A DNA stretch of 64,000 nucleotides from Branchiostoma floridae (GCF_000003815.2 NC_049997.1:6096450-6160449); one strand, 5' to 3'. Counted from the first letter of the stretch, positions 1 through 11,782 are shown. Numbers and translations are program-made. Notes: generated by a model from the sequence alone, not told the origin.

Positions 1-560
1 ATTAGTTAGAAGCCACATGTCTTGTGTTTGCCTTAGTAAGGCTAGTTTGGCAAGAGTCCAGATTTTTTCTTTCTAAACTGTGAAAGCCTGGTTAATGTCA
101 TATTTCAGTTTTATCCAATAGTACATAAAGTCTCATCACTGCTAATGATGCGGCTTAATCATTTAAGTCAGAAGCCTCATGCCTTGTATATACCCTCATA
201 ATAAATCTGGCAGAAGACCAGCTTCTTTATGTAGTCCTCAAACTGCAAAGTAAGTTTTATGAGTCACGTCTTGATGACCATTAAGTAAAGCCCCATTAAT
301 TACAGAAATCTTTACTAATATGGCTAATTGTTAAGTCTGGAAAGAATCCAGCTTTCTGAAACATTAAAGTCTATTTTACAGTAACTGTTGATCTTAATGC
401 TAGTACCTAGTATGTAAACAGTCTCGTAAAATGTAAAAGTCTTTGGTAATGAGACTAATCAACCCTTACTCATTAAAGAGGAATCTTGTTTGCTGCAAGA
501 CAAGGCAGGAGTCCAAGTTTTTTGCCCAGCAGTTTTAAAGCAGAAAGCCAACTTTATTGT
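1..560. repeat. Degenerate tandem repeat, ~160-bp unit
   Basis: Four diverged units. Landmarks recur: an AGAAGCC..CATG.CTTG block near 8 and 169, and a block reading roughly TCCAG..TTTCT..AAACTG.AAAG near 55, 215, 345 and 511. Divergence is high, so borders are approximate. No gene is seen. Confidence 0.5.
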
Positions 561-610
561 ACAATTAGTACTCACTTACTTATCCTCTTCATCCCTTGTG
601 AGACATATGG

Positions 611-1059
611 TAGGGCTCGAAATACCACCTGCATATGCAGGTTAGTGCAGGTAAAATTGTGCAGCTATTTCTGATGTCTACTTGCACCTAACCTGCACTG
701 GTCCATATACTGTGTATATGCAGGTTAGTGCAGGTAATATTGGAGCTGTGCAGCTATTTCTGATGTCTACTTGCACCTAACCTGCACTGGCCCATGTACT
801 GTGTATATACAGGTTAGTGCAGTTTTGTACATAAATGTCCTACAATGTATAATGTAGCTGTACATGGATTGTTCTTAGCTGCATTGACTGTTAACACCTA
901 TAGAGAATAAATCTAGAGAAAAAATGGCAATGGTCCCTGAACAAATATGATTAATACTTCCTAAATTCAGAATGGTGCAGGTAGAATTTGTCTGGTGCAG
1001 GTAATTTTCAATGTTACCTGCATGAGTGCAGTTGTGTAGAAAAGATATTTCAAGCACTG
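611..1059 (+). mobile_element. MITE with CAGGGCTCGAAAT-type ends (copy 1, degraded)
   Basis: The left end reads TAGGGCTCGAAATACCACCTG and the right end TTTCAAGCACTG, a decayed pair of CAGGGCTCGAAAT inverted ends. Subterminal regions are filled with CCTGCA/TGCAGG motifs. The left subterminal segment (~98 bp) is present twice in tandem, unlike the copies at 5927 and 53391; the same segment forms the array at 49388-50260. No target-site duplication is visible. Non-coding; it would need transposase from elsewhere. Confidence 0.75.
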
Positions 1060-1291
1060 CAAAAGGCCATGATTTTTTCTTCCATAGATACTATTAGCAT
1101 AAAATCTATGTAATGAAATCTCATAAAGCCTAAATATTTTTGCCGAGTCAAATTCATCCCCAGTCGTTAGCAGCCTTTCTCGTTAAGCTTTCATTAATTA
1201 CACCACTCTTATGCGTGCTGGCAATTGATCATCTGTTTATGGACAAACATGGCTTCATCCACGATTGTCCTATTATCTGGGGGTGGATGGT
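1060..1291. other. No recognisable feature
   Basis: AT-rich unique sequence between two mobile elements; nothing supportable seen on either strand. Confidence 0.5.
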
Positions 1292-1677
1292 TCAGGCCTA
1301 GGGAAAAAATGTTGTGTTTCCTGTTTCCCTACCTACCCTAGAAAAAACTGCCGACCCTATAGACTTTATAGGCACATACATGTGTAGCTTCCAGTAAGAA
1401 TTTTTATTCAGCCTGCTTCCTATTGCAGCCTGCTTGTCCTATCTAATGAAAGTTAATGTATCTAGTATGCACAACATTCAAGTTTGACATTGAAAGACAC
1501 TTTGTGTCCTCGTGCATTTCAGTTTATTTTTCTTCAACTGTATTATAATAAGTCACACTTCTAGAGCTTGGCCCACCCCCAAAAAATTACAAGAAAAAAA
1601 AGAGAGTATTTTTACCTACTGACCCTAAGTTTTTTCAGGACTGAAACCGAAAACACAACATTTTCTTCCTAGGCATA
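1292..1677. mobile_element. Candidate MITE with GCCTAGG inverted ends
   Basis: The left part, starting GCCTAGGGAAAAAATGTTGTG near 1296, matches the reverse complement of the right part ending ...CACAACATTTTCTTCCTAGGC near 1674. The match continues inwards weakly (GAAAAAACT, GACCCT). No target duplication was found, so the borders and the superfamily are unknown. Confidence 0.5.
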
Positions 1678-1773
1678 TTCAAGTTTTCCTCCCTACCCTG
1701 TAGTTTTTTATGTCCTCTTGCTATATTTTTACTTTTAAAAATCCAAGAACCAAGAGATTAAATTGGTATGGCC
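1674..1773 (+). mobile_element. Right end of a Harbinger-like MITE
   Basis: This segment matches the right 100 bp of the fuller copy at 27818-28050, including CTCTTGCTATATTTTTAC and the terminal AAATTGGTATGGCC. The left half is absent, so it is a truncated copy. Confidence 0.7.
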
Positions 1774-2047
1774 TCACGGCTATCCAGTGTGGCAGGGAGG
1801 GTTATTCATCGATCTATCCCTGGTGACCTCTCAGTACCAGGTCACGCCTGTCTCAGTCGATACCACTCACAGTTGGGAGTTCGTCTGTGTGTGTCTATGT
1901 GTGTTTAAGGTAAGTGTACATGGCAAGGCTGTATCTGACTATCTTATGTTAGCATGAAACTAGAGGTGGTTGCTGTGCAAGGTGCTTGATTGACCAGGGA
2001 TGACTCTATGTGCTAAAGATTTGAGGTTTACACTCAGTAATAGCATG

Positions 2048-3055
2048 CCAAAAGTTATGTGTTAGATTTATCCATACAACTGAGCAATTTCTATTTGGTA
2101 TATGCAATAACGAAAAAGGTTGTTCCAATTCCAAATTTCTACTTCTTGGCAGGCAAAGACAACTACATTTAGTTTCACAGAAATGGCATCCCAAAATGTA
2201 TGTGTTAAATTTATCTTCCCATCCACACAGCCAAACAACATCTATGTTCATTTGTTGCATGTAATAACAACAAAAAATATGCCTCCAATCCCCAAATTTT
2301 ACAGTACAGCATGCAAACAAAACTACATCGATTGCACAGAAATGGCACCACTAAATGTATGTGTTAAATTTATCTCCCAATCCATACAGCCAAACAACTT
2401 CTATGTTTATGTGTTGTATGCAATAACAACAAAATTGTGATTCCAATTCCCAAAATGTTACTTCTTGGCAAGCAAACAACTTCATTAGTTGCACAGATAT
2501 GGCACCCCAAAAGTTATGTGTTAAATTTATCTCTCCATCCTTACTACTGAACAATTTCTATGTTCGTGTGTTATATATCCAGTATGTTACCAATTCTGGT
2601 AGCTCAACCAAAGTAAGTAAGTAAAATAAATTTTCAAAGTTTACTTCTTGACAAGCAAACAAAACTTCATCAGTTGCACGGAAATGGCATCCCAACAGGA
2701 GATTACTCACTAACTTTATCTCACCATCCGTACAACTGAATTATTCTAAATGCACATGCAAGTTCTCAATGAAATAAGGAAAAAAATTGTGTTCCTCAAA
2801 GTTTACATCCAGAAAAACAATAACAACTGCAATAGGGTTGTAGAGTAATATCACTCAAAAGTTATGTGTTAGACCTATCCATACAACTGAGCAACTTGTA
2901 TGTGTTATATCCTATAACAGAAAACTATGCTTCCAATTCCAAAATTTTACTTCTTGGCAAGCAAGCACAACTTCATCCGTTGCACAGAAATGGCATCCCA
3001 ACAGGAGATTACTCGCTAACTTTATCTCGCCACCCATCCCACCGAACCATTACGG
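2048..3055. repeat. Tandem array, ~155-bp unit, about seven copies
   Basis: Blocks like AAGTTATGTGTTARATTTATC recur near 2050, 2197, 2355, 2510, 2860, with diverged versions near 2697 and 3006. Each is followed by CATACAACTGAGCAA-like and TTACTTCTTGGCAAGCAA-like segments and GCACAGAAATGGCA. Units differ by substitutions and indels. Short frames here have no continuity across units. Confidence 0.8.
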
Positions 3056-3099
3056 GCTTGATGCAGCGTGTCATAGAACGGATTTCTCGGATAACAACT

Positions 3100-3500
3100 G
3101 CTATGATGGATAATGATCCCCAGCCTTGGTGACTTTTCATGGTGCTGAAAAACTTAGCGTGGTTAAAATCCGGGTCTTGTCTTGTCACTGCTGTGTAGAC
3201 TGGTGCATAGCAGAGATGTTTGGATTTAAAACAGGAAAAAAACAAAGAAGAACGTATATATATTTTGCACAGGATGGTGAAATATCAAGCTTTTTTTTAC
3301 AGTTCTTTGATGTCATACAGAGGTTTTGGAACCACTTTCATGACAAAAAAAAAATTTAAGGGAAAGACCTTAGAACCAGAAAAAGAAACAAACTATCTTG
3401 TTTGATGAAAATCCCAGCCTTGGTGACCTTTCACGGTGCTGAAATGATAGGCGTTGTTAATCCTGGACTGGTCAGAGTTGTGTTGATCAGGTCACTTGGG
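3100..3500. repeat. Two diverged relatives of the 5.2-7.1 kb array unit
   Basis: ATCCCAGCCTTGGTGAC..TTTCA.GGTGCTGAAA occurs near 3115 and 3410, followed by GTTAAT/ GTTAAA and a GTCACTG-like segment, as in the units at 5240 and 5517. The 3245-3400 part between them is unique and A-rich. Confidence 0.55.
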
Positions 3501-4424
3501 CTGACAAGATATTAGGCTTCGCAGTTTGTTCTGCAATTTAAATGTGATTGATTCTTTGCATATGATGGATATCTAGGCTTCCTCTATAAGGTATTTTTTC
3601 AAGAGACTACATATTAATTCTTTTTTTAATTTATTTTACCACATTTGTGGAAAGATTGACATAACAGGTGACTATCACCTTTGCAAGGTGTCAACCCAGA
3701 GACCAGACCAGGGTTGTAGCCATTGCCCGTCCTTCTGTCCTTTGTTGGAATTTTGCAGCTGGGGACAGAAACATTTTGGCCCATTCCATCCTCTGTGATA
3801 GACAAAAAGCTATATGTAAAGTTGGTGAAGATATAATAAACTGTCTCCCTTGTTTAATTTCTCACCAAAACAGATGGACAGTTTAATGGAGCAAAAAATG
3901 TACACCTAAAAATGCAGGAAATAGCATTTCAGAGGGATCTTTAAATTTTCACACCCTAAGAATGTTGCACCAAAGCTGTCAATAGGATTCAAAATCCCGG
4001 GGACGGAAAATGATTTCAGGCTAGCTACAAACCTGGACCAGACTGTTAATTCATGAAAACACTAATCTCGCAGACAAGCCCTTTGTCTTGTAAGGGTTGA
4101 AAAATGAACATGTGATAACGATGGCCTGTCCCCTACCCTTCACCTCCGTCTTGATGCCTACGACCTTTCACCTTAATCTCACAGCAGTGCAGCTGGCCGC
4201 CCTGACCTTTCACCTCAATTTGGCAGATGGGCATGTGGTGTCATTAACCTTTGACCCAGACATGTATCAATATTGTAGCCACTTGACTGCTGGTTTTCCC
4301 ACCGGGACCGGATGCTACTCAAGTTGTGCCCTCTGCCCATAACTGGCAACTTGCCACCTCTGTAAAACAACGAGTCAGCAAGTTTCACTGACTATCCGGT
4401 TTATCGTCTGTTGTTCCCCATCCT
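3501..4424. other. No recognisable feature
   Basis: Mostly unique sequence. A short internal repetition, TGACCTTTCACCT..AAT, occurs at 4146-4260. The 81-codon frame at 4097-4342 has no recognisable domain. Confidence 0.5.
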
Positions 4425-4672
4425 GCTGGGGTTGGACATGCTTGCATGTAGATGAGGGGGCTTGATGTCAGCTCGCCAGCGTCTTCTACCATTTGGGTTT
4501 ACACTGTGTAGGTTGAGGAAGTGTATGTCTTTCCGCATGTTGTCCGTCCATCTCTTTTGTGGTCGTCCCCGAGGGTTCTTTTCCCTCTATGCTGATTTCT
4601 GTGATCATCCTGGGCCCCTTCTCCTCTTCTGTTCTTTGGATGTGTAGCACAGTATGTTGAACCTCACTGTGT
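4425..4672 (-). mobile_element. LINE relic, C-terminal end of a reverse transcriptase ORF, frameshifted
   Basis: Read on the minus strand, the block at about 4440-4590 encodes the motif RGRPQKRWTDNM, typical of the region just before the C-terminus of non-LTR reverse-transcriptase polyproteins, and later GRRRWRAD. The part upstream of the motif is open in a different frame, so the coding strand has shifted. Only the last ~80 codons remain, which fits a 5'-truncated, dead insertion. Clade cannot be assigned from this much sequence. No target duplication was found. Confidence 0.7.
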
Positions 4673-5215
4673 TCTGTGCACTATGACCCTGTGCTAGTAA
4701 ATACAGGCCTGCTCAACCTACTGCCTGTAGGCTGCTGGCATCTGTCAGTTTAGACACAGATCAGAATTCTCCATAGCTCTACAGTCACCTGCAGACTCCT
4801 CAGCATTTTAAGGCAATAATTTGTTCGTTAGGCCGGGAATTTAATTATCCATAAGTCCATCTCATCCTAGACTTTGAGCGTTCTTTTCCCAGGATGTTTT
4901 CAATAAGGAAAATTAGACAGCACTAAAATTTAGGAAATTTTTAGGCTTTATTCCTTTGTCCACTGTCTTTTTTAAACCATTCTCACCAGGCTAATACAGC
5001 TCAGAAACATGTCACTTTCAATACAGTCCATAACTAACCTAAGGATATAGCGTTTAGAGTAGTACAGACGTCAAGAGTCAACACCTTTTTTTTCTGAAGC
5101 TTTAGAAGTTTGGGTGATTAGAAGGTTGACGCTGCCCTGAAGTCCTTACTGCAGTTCCAACAGGTCATTCTGGAACACAGATTGGAATGCTAGTAGTGCC
5201 CAAGAGCATTCACCC
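4673..5215. other. No recognisable feature
   Basis: Unique AT-rich sequence; no open frame, tRNA-like box or inverted repeat seen. Confidence 0.5.
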
Positions 5216-7112
5216 ATGGTCAAGGATAAGGACCAACTTGATGGATGATGATCCTAGTCTTGGTGCTTTTCCAAGGTGTTGAAACACGGGGCTTGTTAAT
5301 CTTTGTCTTGCCTGTCACTTAAGCATAGACCTGGTTGGTTGGAAAATTTCTGCATCAAAATAGCAGGGAAAGAAGACATTGGCGTATACTAACAAATCAA
5401 TGGGCATGGTAGTTTGTTTAGATTTGCAATCTATCTTTCAATCTAGATTTTTAAAATCACTATCTTGACAAAACTTTGATGTCTAACAAGTTAAAGACTA
5501 AGAAGAAGCTTTTGATTGATGATGATCCCAGCCTTGGCTCCCTTTCATGGAACTGAACCATGGAGTGTTGTTAATGCCATTGCTGGTCATTATAAGTCAC
5601 AGTGGCTTTGACTTGGGCACACTTAAAAACACTTAGGTGATGGTCTTAGACTTGGGCACACTTGAGTTCAAAACACACGGGACAGTTGACTCAGCACTCT
5701 AGGCATTCACCTGTAAGAAAGCCTCCACACCCATCTATCGAGTGCGACATCTTGGTGCCTTTTCATCGTACTAAAACTCTGAGTGTTGTTAATGCTATTG
5801 CTGGTCATTGTATGTCACAGTCGCTTAGACTTGGGTGCACTTAAAAACACTTAGGTGATGGTCTTACACTTGGGCACACTTATAAGCTTGAACCACATGG
5901 CAAAGTCAGTACTCCAGACATTTACCCAGGGCTCGAAATACCACCTGCGTATGCACGTTAGTGCAGGTAAAATTGGAGCTGTGCAGGTATTTCTGGTGTC
6001 TACCTGCACCTAACCTGCACTGGTCCATGTTTTGGATTTTATATATAAATGTCCCATGATGTAGGATTGGTATTAGCTGCATTGGCTGTTACCACCTATA
6101 AACTATAAAAGAACAAAAAAATAGCAATGATTCCAATTTTAGTATGATCCATACTTCCTAATTTCATGATCAGAGTGGTGCAGGTAAAATTTGTCAGGTG
6201 CAGGTAATTTTCAATGTTACCTGCACCAGTGCAGGTATGCAGAAAAAAATATTTCGAGCCCTGTTTACCTGTTGAAAAGCCTCCACACCCATCAATAGAG
6301 ACCGACCCTTTGGTACCTTTTCATGGCACTGAAACTCTGAGTGGTGTTAATGCTGGTCTTGATCTGTCACTGTTGCATAGACTTCGGCACAAAACACACA
6401 GAGAAGTCAGTACCCCAGGCATTCACCTGTAGGGAGGCCTCCACACACATGTATTGAGTGTGACCCCTCTGTGCCTTTTCATGGCACTGAAACTCTGAGT
6501 GGTGTTAATGCTGGTCTTATCTGTCACTGTTGCATAGACTTCGGCACAAGACACACAGAAAAGTCAGTACCCCAGGCATTCACCTGTAGAAAGGGCACCA
6601 CACCCATGTATTGAGTGCGACCCCTTGGTACCTTTTCATGGTACTGAAACTCTGAGTGTTCTTAACTCTGGTCATGAAAGTCACAGTAGCTTAGCATGGG
6701 CACACTTCAGGTCAAAACACACGTCAGTACTTCAAGCATTAACCTGTAGAAAGGGCACCACACCCATGTATTAAGTTCGACCCCTTGGTACCTTTTCATG
6801 GCACTGAAACTCTGAGTGGTGTTAATGCTGGTCTTATCTGTCACTGTTGCATAGACTTCGGCACAAAACACACAGAAAAGTCAGTACCCCAGGCATTTAC
6901 CTGTAGGGAGGCCTCCACATCCATATGTTGAGTGCAACCCCTTGGTACCTTTTCATGGTACTGAAACTCTGAGTGTTCTTAATGCTGGTCATGTAAGTCA
7001 CAGAAGCTAAGCTTGGGCACACTTCAGCTCAAAATACACGGCAAAGTCAGTACTTCAAGCATTCACCTGTAGAAAGGGCACCACACAAAAGTATTGAGTG
7101 CGACCCCTTGTG
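5216..7112. repeat. Tandem array, ~158-bp unit, interrupted by a MITE
   Basis: CCTTTTCATGG.ACTGAAACTCTGAG recurs at about 5757, 6317, 6474, 6631, 6791 and 6948, so the well-preserved right part has a 157-160 bp period; older, more diverged units start near 5240 and 5517. Each unit holds GTCAGTAC..CA.GCATT.ACCTGTAG and CCACACCCAT.TATTGAGTGCGACC. The MITE at 5927-6263 splits one unit. The array ends abruptly at TGCGACCCCTTG near 7110. Confidence 0.9.
5927..6263 (+). mobile_element. MITE with CAGGGCTCGAAAT ends (copy 2)
   Basis: Ends are CAGGGCTCGAAATACC and ATTTCGAGCCCTG. The host array continues on both sides (ACATTTACC on the left, TTTACCTGTTGAAAAGCC on the right), so the flanking 6 bp TTTACC is a target duplication. 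Subterminal CCTGCA/TGCAGG motifs are dense at both ends. 337 bp, no coding capacity. Confidence 0.88.
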
Positions 7113-7795
7113 TGGTCAGCTATGTCAATAGGCATTTGCTTCATTTCACACCTGTCTATCTCTGTGCTACTGATCCATAAAACCGGGCCAACTCTGCAAT
7201 TCACTTCTAGGGTATTATTATGAAGGCCATCCAAGTCTTTATTCTCAAAATGCCAGCCATGACGTAGTGTTCTAAGGCCACCAAATCTGCTTGAATCATA
7301 TTTTTTTCATTCTTTGTTAATTTAGTAAAAACTATGAAGCTTTTGGAGTCATTGACAAGGAATCAGTTTGTAATTGCTTCTAGACCATTCTACCGTGTTT
7401 TAATACCCTAACTACGAATTGATATGTAAAGGAGTTGATGGCAAATTTTACTCTGTCCAGGAGGAAACAAAAGTAAGACAAGATTGATGCAAATGAGTCA
7501 ATTAGCTCCTGTTGTTTTATTACAAAAGCTAATGTTGTCACATGTGTAGAAAGCGCCATCCCAAATGCCAAAAAGTTCAAAAACTTATCCAGTTGCTTGA
7601 CAGAGCATATCTTTTTACCTTGATGTCTAACCTTCATCAACATATTTTGTAATTGTTTATAGTTTTGGCTTATCTTTTTGGCCTATTGGCAGAAAACTAC
7701 TGTCCACCAAGTTTCTTGAAAGAGGTGATAAAAATATCACCCAAAATATGTGCTAAACAGGACTGTATATAGGAGTAAAGAAATCTCTTTTGTAA
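7113..7795. other. No recognisable feature
   Basis: Unique AT-rich sequence. An 87-codon minus-strand frame at 7380-7643 is hydrophobic in places but resembles no family I know and has no support. Confidence 0.5.
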
Positions 7796-8152
7796 TTGAT
7801 CTTAAGTTTTGACCAGTTTGGGGCAAACGGGCACTCATGGTCAGTAGACAGGCATTGTACATGCAACATTCACATCAGGTGTGGCCGTCCAATCCTTATG
7901 GACGTATTGATCGCAAAGCAATTAGGGATAGCCATGGAAGGGGAGGATTTCGCGGACGGATTTGCCGAGGCCGGGAGGTCTATAATCAATGGCTCTGTGG
8001 CTGTGGCATGTCAGATAATATCAGCGTGAATGTTCATGCTGATCTCCGAGATAATGATATAGTCTACTTCAAACTACCCCAAGTATGATTCTGGCCTCAT
8101 TAGTTTGGAGGGGATGGCTGGAGGCCGTACGTTATTGCTGGGTAGAAAAGCC

Positions 8153-8430
8153 GGTGCAATGGCCGGGTGGGTAGAGTGTTCGCCTTGCATTTAGTAGGTC
8201 ATGAGTTCAATCCCCGGCCGAGTCGTACCGAAGATTTAAAAATGGTACGTGCTGCTTTGTTTTGCTCAGCGCTCAGCATTCGGGAAAGAGTATGGAAGTT
8301 TAAGCACACAAAACTGCCAGTGGACTAGCCCCTGCTGTAGTGATGGCACAAAGTTGTGTGGCCCAGGGGCTACTGAGACAGAGATGGGCGCCACCCTATG
8401 CGCCATTAGGGGCAGGAAAGACTCTGACTG
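8153..8430 (+). mobile_element. SINE-A copy 1 (tRNA-headed)
   Basis: The head contains a box-A-like TGGCCGGGTGGGTAGAGTG and a box-B-like GAGTTCAATCCCC, spaced as in a tRNA. The body carries GTGGACTAGCCCCTGCTG and CCCTATGCGCCATTAGG. It is flanked by AGAAAAGCC at 8144-8152 and 8431-8439, the target duplication. Non-coding; it would depend on a LINE for movement. Confidence 0.9.
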
Positions 8431-8604
8431 AGAAAAGCCAAGTAGAACAGTAGCCAGCAAAGGTTACTAAAGGTCAGCATATAGGGTTAAGCAATATCCC
8501 AGATAATGATATAGTCTACTTCAAACTACCCGAAGCATGATTCTGCCCTCATTAGTTTGTAGGGGATGGCTGGAGGCCGTAGGTTATTGCTGGGTAGAAA
8601 AGCC

Positions 8605-8876
8605 AGTGCAATGGCCGAGTGGGTAGAGTGGTCGCCTTGCATTCGGTAGGTCGTGAGTTCGATCTCCGGCCGAGTCATACCAAATAAGATGGTACGTGCT
8701 GCTTTTTCTGCTTAGCTCTCAGCATTTGGGAAACAGTATGGAAGTTTAAACACACAGACCACTACCAGTGGACTAGCCCCTGCTGTAGTGATGGCACAAA
8801 GTTGTGTGGCCAATGTCTACTGAGACAGAGATGGGCGCCGCCCTATGCGCCATTAGGGGCGGGAAGGACTTAGACT
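8605..8876 (+). mobile_element. SINE-A copy 2, co-duplicated with copy 1
   Basis: Same head (TGGCCGAGTGGGTAGAGTG, GAGTTCGATCTCC) and body as copy 1, at the same position in the repeat unit, with the same flanking AGAAAAGCC (8596-8604 and 8877-8885). It therefore arose by tandem duplication of a unit already carrying the SINE, not by a second insertion. Confidence 0.9.
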
Positions 8877-9333
8877 GAGAAAAGCCAGGTGGAACACTAG
8901 CCAGCAAAGGTTACTAAAGGTCACCATAGGGTTAAACAGATATCCCAGATAATGATATAGACTACTTCAAACTACCCAAAGTATGATTCTGTTCTCATTA
9001 GTTTGTAGGGGATGGCTGGAGGGCAGACATTATTGCTGGGTAGAAAAGCCAGGTGGAACAGGAGCCAGCAATGGTTATAGAAGGTCACCAAAGTGTTACC
9101 AATTCATTTACTCAGTCTTCTGACATTTAAGAGTTAGAACCAAGAGGTCAAAATGAAAGCAGGGGGCTAGTATTCTATGAAACTGACTATGGTATAGCAG
9201 GTCAACATTTTTCTGTTAACCTAAAACCCAATTTAAGAATTCTTTATTGCATACAAAGGTTCACCAATTAAACATTTTTCAACCTAAAACCTAGGTGTGT
9301 ACTGATATGTCAATTAAAAACCATATCTTTATA

Positions 9334-10050
9334 CCTGACAACCCACAATATAACCTGGTACGGCCTTCAGTATAAGGGTGGGGGTTATTTCTCTAGCAAA
9401 GCTAGGAGGAGTCAGGGCAACAGTAGGTTTGAAAGTGTGTTGTGAGCATTTGATTGTCTTTTTATACCTGACAACCCACAATATAACCTGGTATGGCCTT
9501 CAGTTTAAGGTTGGGAGTTATTTCATCTGTGTAGTAAAGCTGGGAGGAGTCGGGGCAACAGTACATGTAGGTTTGAAAGTTTGTGAGCATTTGATATGCC
9601 GGTTAGAAATTATGCTTTTAGACCTGACAACCCACAATATAGCCTGGTATTCATTCATTCATGGCTCTTTCCCCGTCGTCGAGGATTCGTGGGAAGTTCT
9701 GGATGGTCTGCAGGCCCTCATGTGGCTGAGCAGTCCTATCCTTGACCTACACACTCTGCTGCACTGCTGGCAGGTGAACTGGGCAGAGGAGACGGTCTGG
9801 TCAGCTGCCTCCTTTCTCCTCCTCCTTCTCTCTTCAGCATGGTCATGACGCTTAGTCTCAAGGGCCTCTGCGCCCCGCCTTGTCAACGTTCTCCAGTTGG
9901 CTCTGTTAGCTGCTCTATTTTCCCAGTCAGCTTCAGGGATGCCAGCCACTCTGAGTTGTTGTTTTAACTGGTCTTTATACCGCCGGGTATGGCCTCCAGT
10001 CTAAGGGTGGGAGTTATTTTACAGTAGTAAAGCTGGGAGGAGTCGGGCTG
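9334..10050. repeat. Tandem array, ~130-155-bp unit, three copies, third split by a LINE
   Basis: CCTGACAACCCACAATATA starts units at 9334, 9466 and 9623. The units continue CCTGGTATGGCCTTCAGT..AAGG.TGGGAGTTATTT, then AGCTGGGAGGAGTCGGG. The third unit stops at 9650 and resumes at 9991 after the inserted LINE. Confidence 0.88.
9651..9985 (-). mobile_element. 5'-truncated LINE with C-terminal zinc-finger-like motif
   Basis: On the minus strand a 96-codon frame (9949 to 9659) resembles the C-terminal tail of non-LTR reverse-transcriptase proteins: an N-terminal NRANWRTLTRRGAE segment, an Arg-rich stretch at residues 41-46, then a C60-x2-C63...H76-x3-C80 motif with CRSRIGLLSH. The 3' end of the element is the short tandem tail (TGAA)n, seen as TTCATTCATTCA at 9650-9662 on the plus strand. 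The flanking GGTAT (9646-9650, 9986-9990) is the target duplication; the neighbouring units show the empty site. Only the last ~100 codons are present, so it is inactive. Clade unassigned. Confidence 0.85.
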
Positions 10051-11090
10051 GCAGAGGTTATAGACAATTAACACCTGAGCAACGTTGTCGGATCAGGGGC
10101 GGCGTGGGGCTATCGACCCACGGTGACCTCTGTCTCCCAATCATATATACAGTGTTGTCTGTTCTTTCAAACGCATGACACACGGTACACTTTAAAGTAA
10201 GTTCTACATTCAAACCAAATCTATATCTGACAATGATAAACGGTGTACATATAAAACATAGAGAAGGCCAACAGGCTGAATAAAAATTCAAAACTTGAAC
10301 TATGTGGCTCCAGTGTGCAAATTGTCGGTAGCTTAAGGTATGAATCTACTCTACTATATACTGTAAAACATAGAGACGTTACACACAATGCATTGTTCTT
10401 TGTAGAACAGATGATCTTTCTTCCCATTTGTTAAATATTTGGCCCTCAATGTTTCTCCTAACTAAAATTGGAGTTTTTAACAAATTGGATAACATTTGGA
10501 AGTTGTACATACTATTTAGGCAACATATGAACCCCAACCCAAAATTCAAGCTTAAGCTGTTAAATTTCAGTTTCTAGACAACAGACAAAAAATTTGCATC
10601 TATCATCAAAAAGACTTCAACTTCCTTTCGACAAAAATAATCGCCAACTGTACATAATATAATGCTGAATAAACATTCTTATTTTCACTTATAAATTTGA
10701 ATCAACACAACTTATCATTTAGTGGAACTAGTTGCCACTAAGTGCTGTAGAGGTACCTTCATTAGATAGCTTTTAAAAGCGCTTATATAGCTAGATGTGC
10801 AAAGGTTACATGTAGGTTATTCAGTTTGATATACAAATGTAAAAAGATGTAATTCACTTTGTCTTCTCGGTACCAAACTTTCATGGTCTGAGAAAATTTA
10901 ACTTGTTCTCAGAACTGAATGTTCACTGTGTCAGCAGGTGGGCATTGAAAAAGTCTCATGTATCATTTGTTATCAATAATGATAAGTTCATGTTACAGGC
11001 ATCACCATGAAAACTGTGAACATATTTTAAGCACATTAAAAAAATCAGGAATTACAGTAACCAGCTGCTGCCACGTGCCTACAAAACTGG
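10051..11090. other. No recognisable feature
   Basis: Unique AT-rich sequence of about 1 kb; only short unsupported frames. No inverted or tandem repeat seen. Confidence 0.5.
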
Positions 11091-11155
11091 TGTGTTGCAT
11101 CAAATGTTAACGGCAGTTATACCGGCTATATAGATATAGATATAGATAATATACA
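11085..11155 (+). repeat. Dispersed repeat end with (GATATA)n tail
   Basis: ACTGGTGTGTTGCATCAAATG...GGCAGTTATACCGGCTATATAGATATAGATATAG matches the two copies at 37297-37420. A conserved segment ending in a short tandem tail suggests the 3' terminus of a non-LTR element or SINE, but no coding part is present. Confidence 0.55.
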
Positions 11156-11782
11156 TTTAACCGAGAATCAGCTAAAAGTATGGAATAAATCACTTATGTC
11201 TAATAAAGCAAAGAGGCACATTCTGGGTAATTCTGGCAGTTTTGCCGTATTACGTTTGCTCGGTACATCCTTTGTGAGGACGTCACGAGTTCCAAATGTC
11301 TTTCTTCACCAAGTTTGACATGCATGTAGCCTACTCCTGCTGTGACGTATGACTGCCATTCAGCAAACCATGCGATAAACCATAACGCTCCCTTTGAAGG
11401 CAAATCCCGCCTAAACTCCCGTGAAATTTCAAACAGAATTAGGCCTTCCTTTAGGAGCCTGTCGGTGATGAATACAACCTGAAGACTCTGGGATTCCTTA
11501 GCTCCCCTCCTTCATAACGTCTTAACTCTGATGGATGCAATCTGCCAAGACGCGGACGGAAGAGCATGAATAACATCCGACCTCTGACCCCCGCACACAA
11601 GTGACGAATGAGCGTAGCTTAATCATCGGCTTTATGTAGTTGTGATGGAGAAGTGTTCAGACAACCTCTGCTTTGCACAGAGTTAATTTGGTGGAAAGGA
11701 GGCTCCATGTATCACAGTTAGCAGTTCACACATTACTCCGCAAAAAGGTTTGCATTGCCCTGATTAATCGTAGCTTTCAAGA
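11156..11782. other. No recognisable feature
   Basis: Unique sequence; moderately rich in CpG near 11500-11600 but without an identifiable gene or repeat. Confidence 0.45.

Larger units (their letters stand above)
8049..9090. repeat. Three-unit direct repeat; units 1 and 2 carry a SINE, unit 3 does not
   Basis: AGATAATGATATAG.CTACTTCAAACTACCC starts units at about 8049, 8502 and 8948. Units 1 and 2 (~450 bp each) contain the SINE at the same place; unit 3 reads straight through the site. Without the SINE the unit is about 165 bp. Confidence 0.92.

Noticed and set aside
9378-9848. 156-codon plus-strand frame
   Set aside because: It joins array sequence to the antisense of a LINE fragment; the minus strand explains the conserved part.
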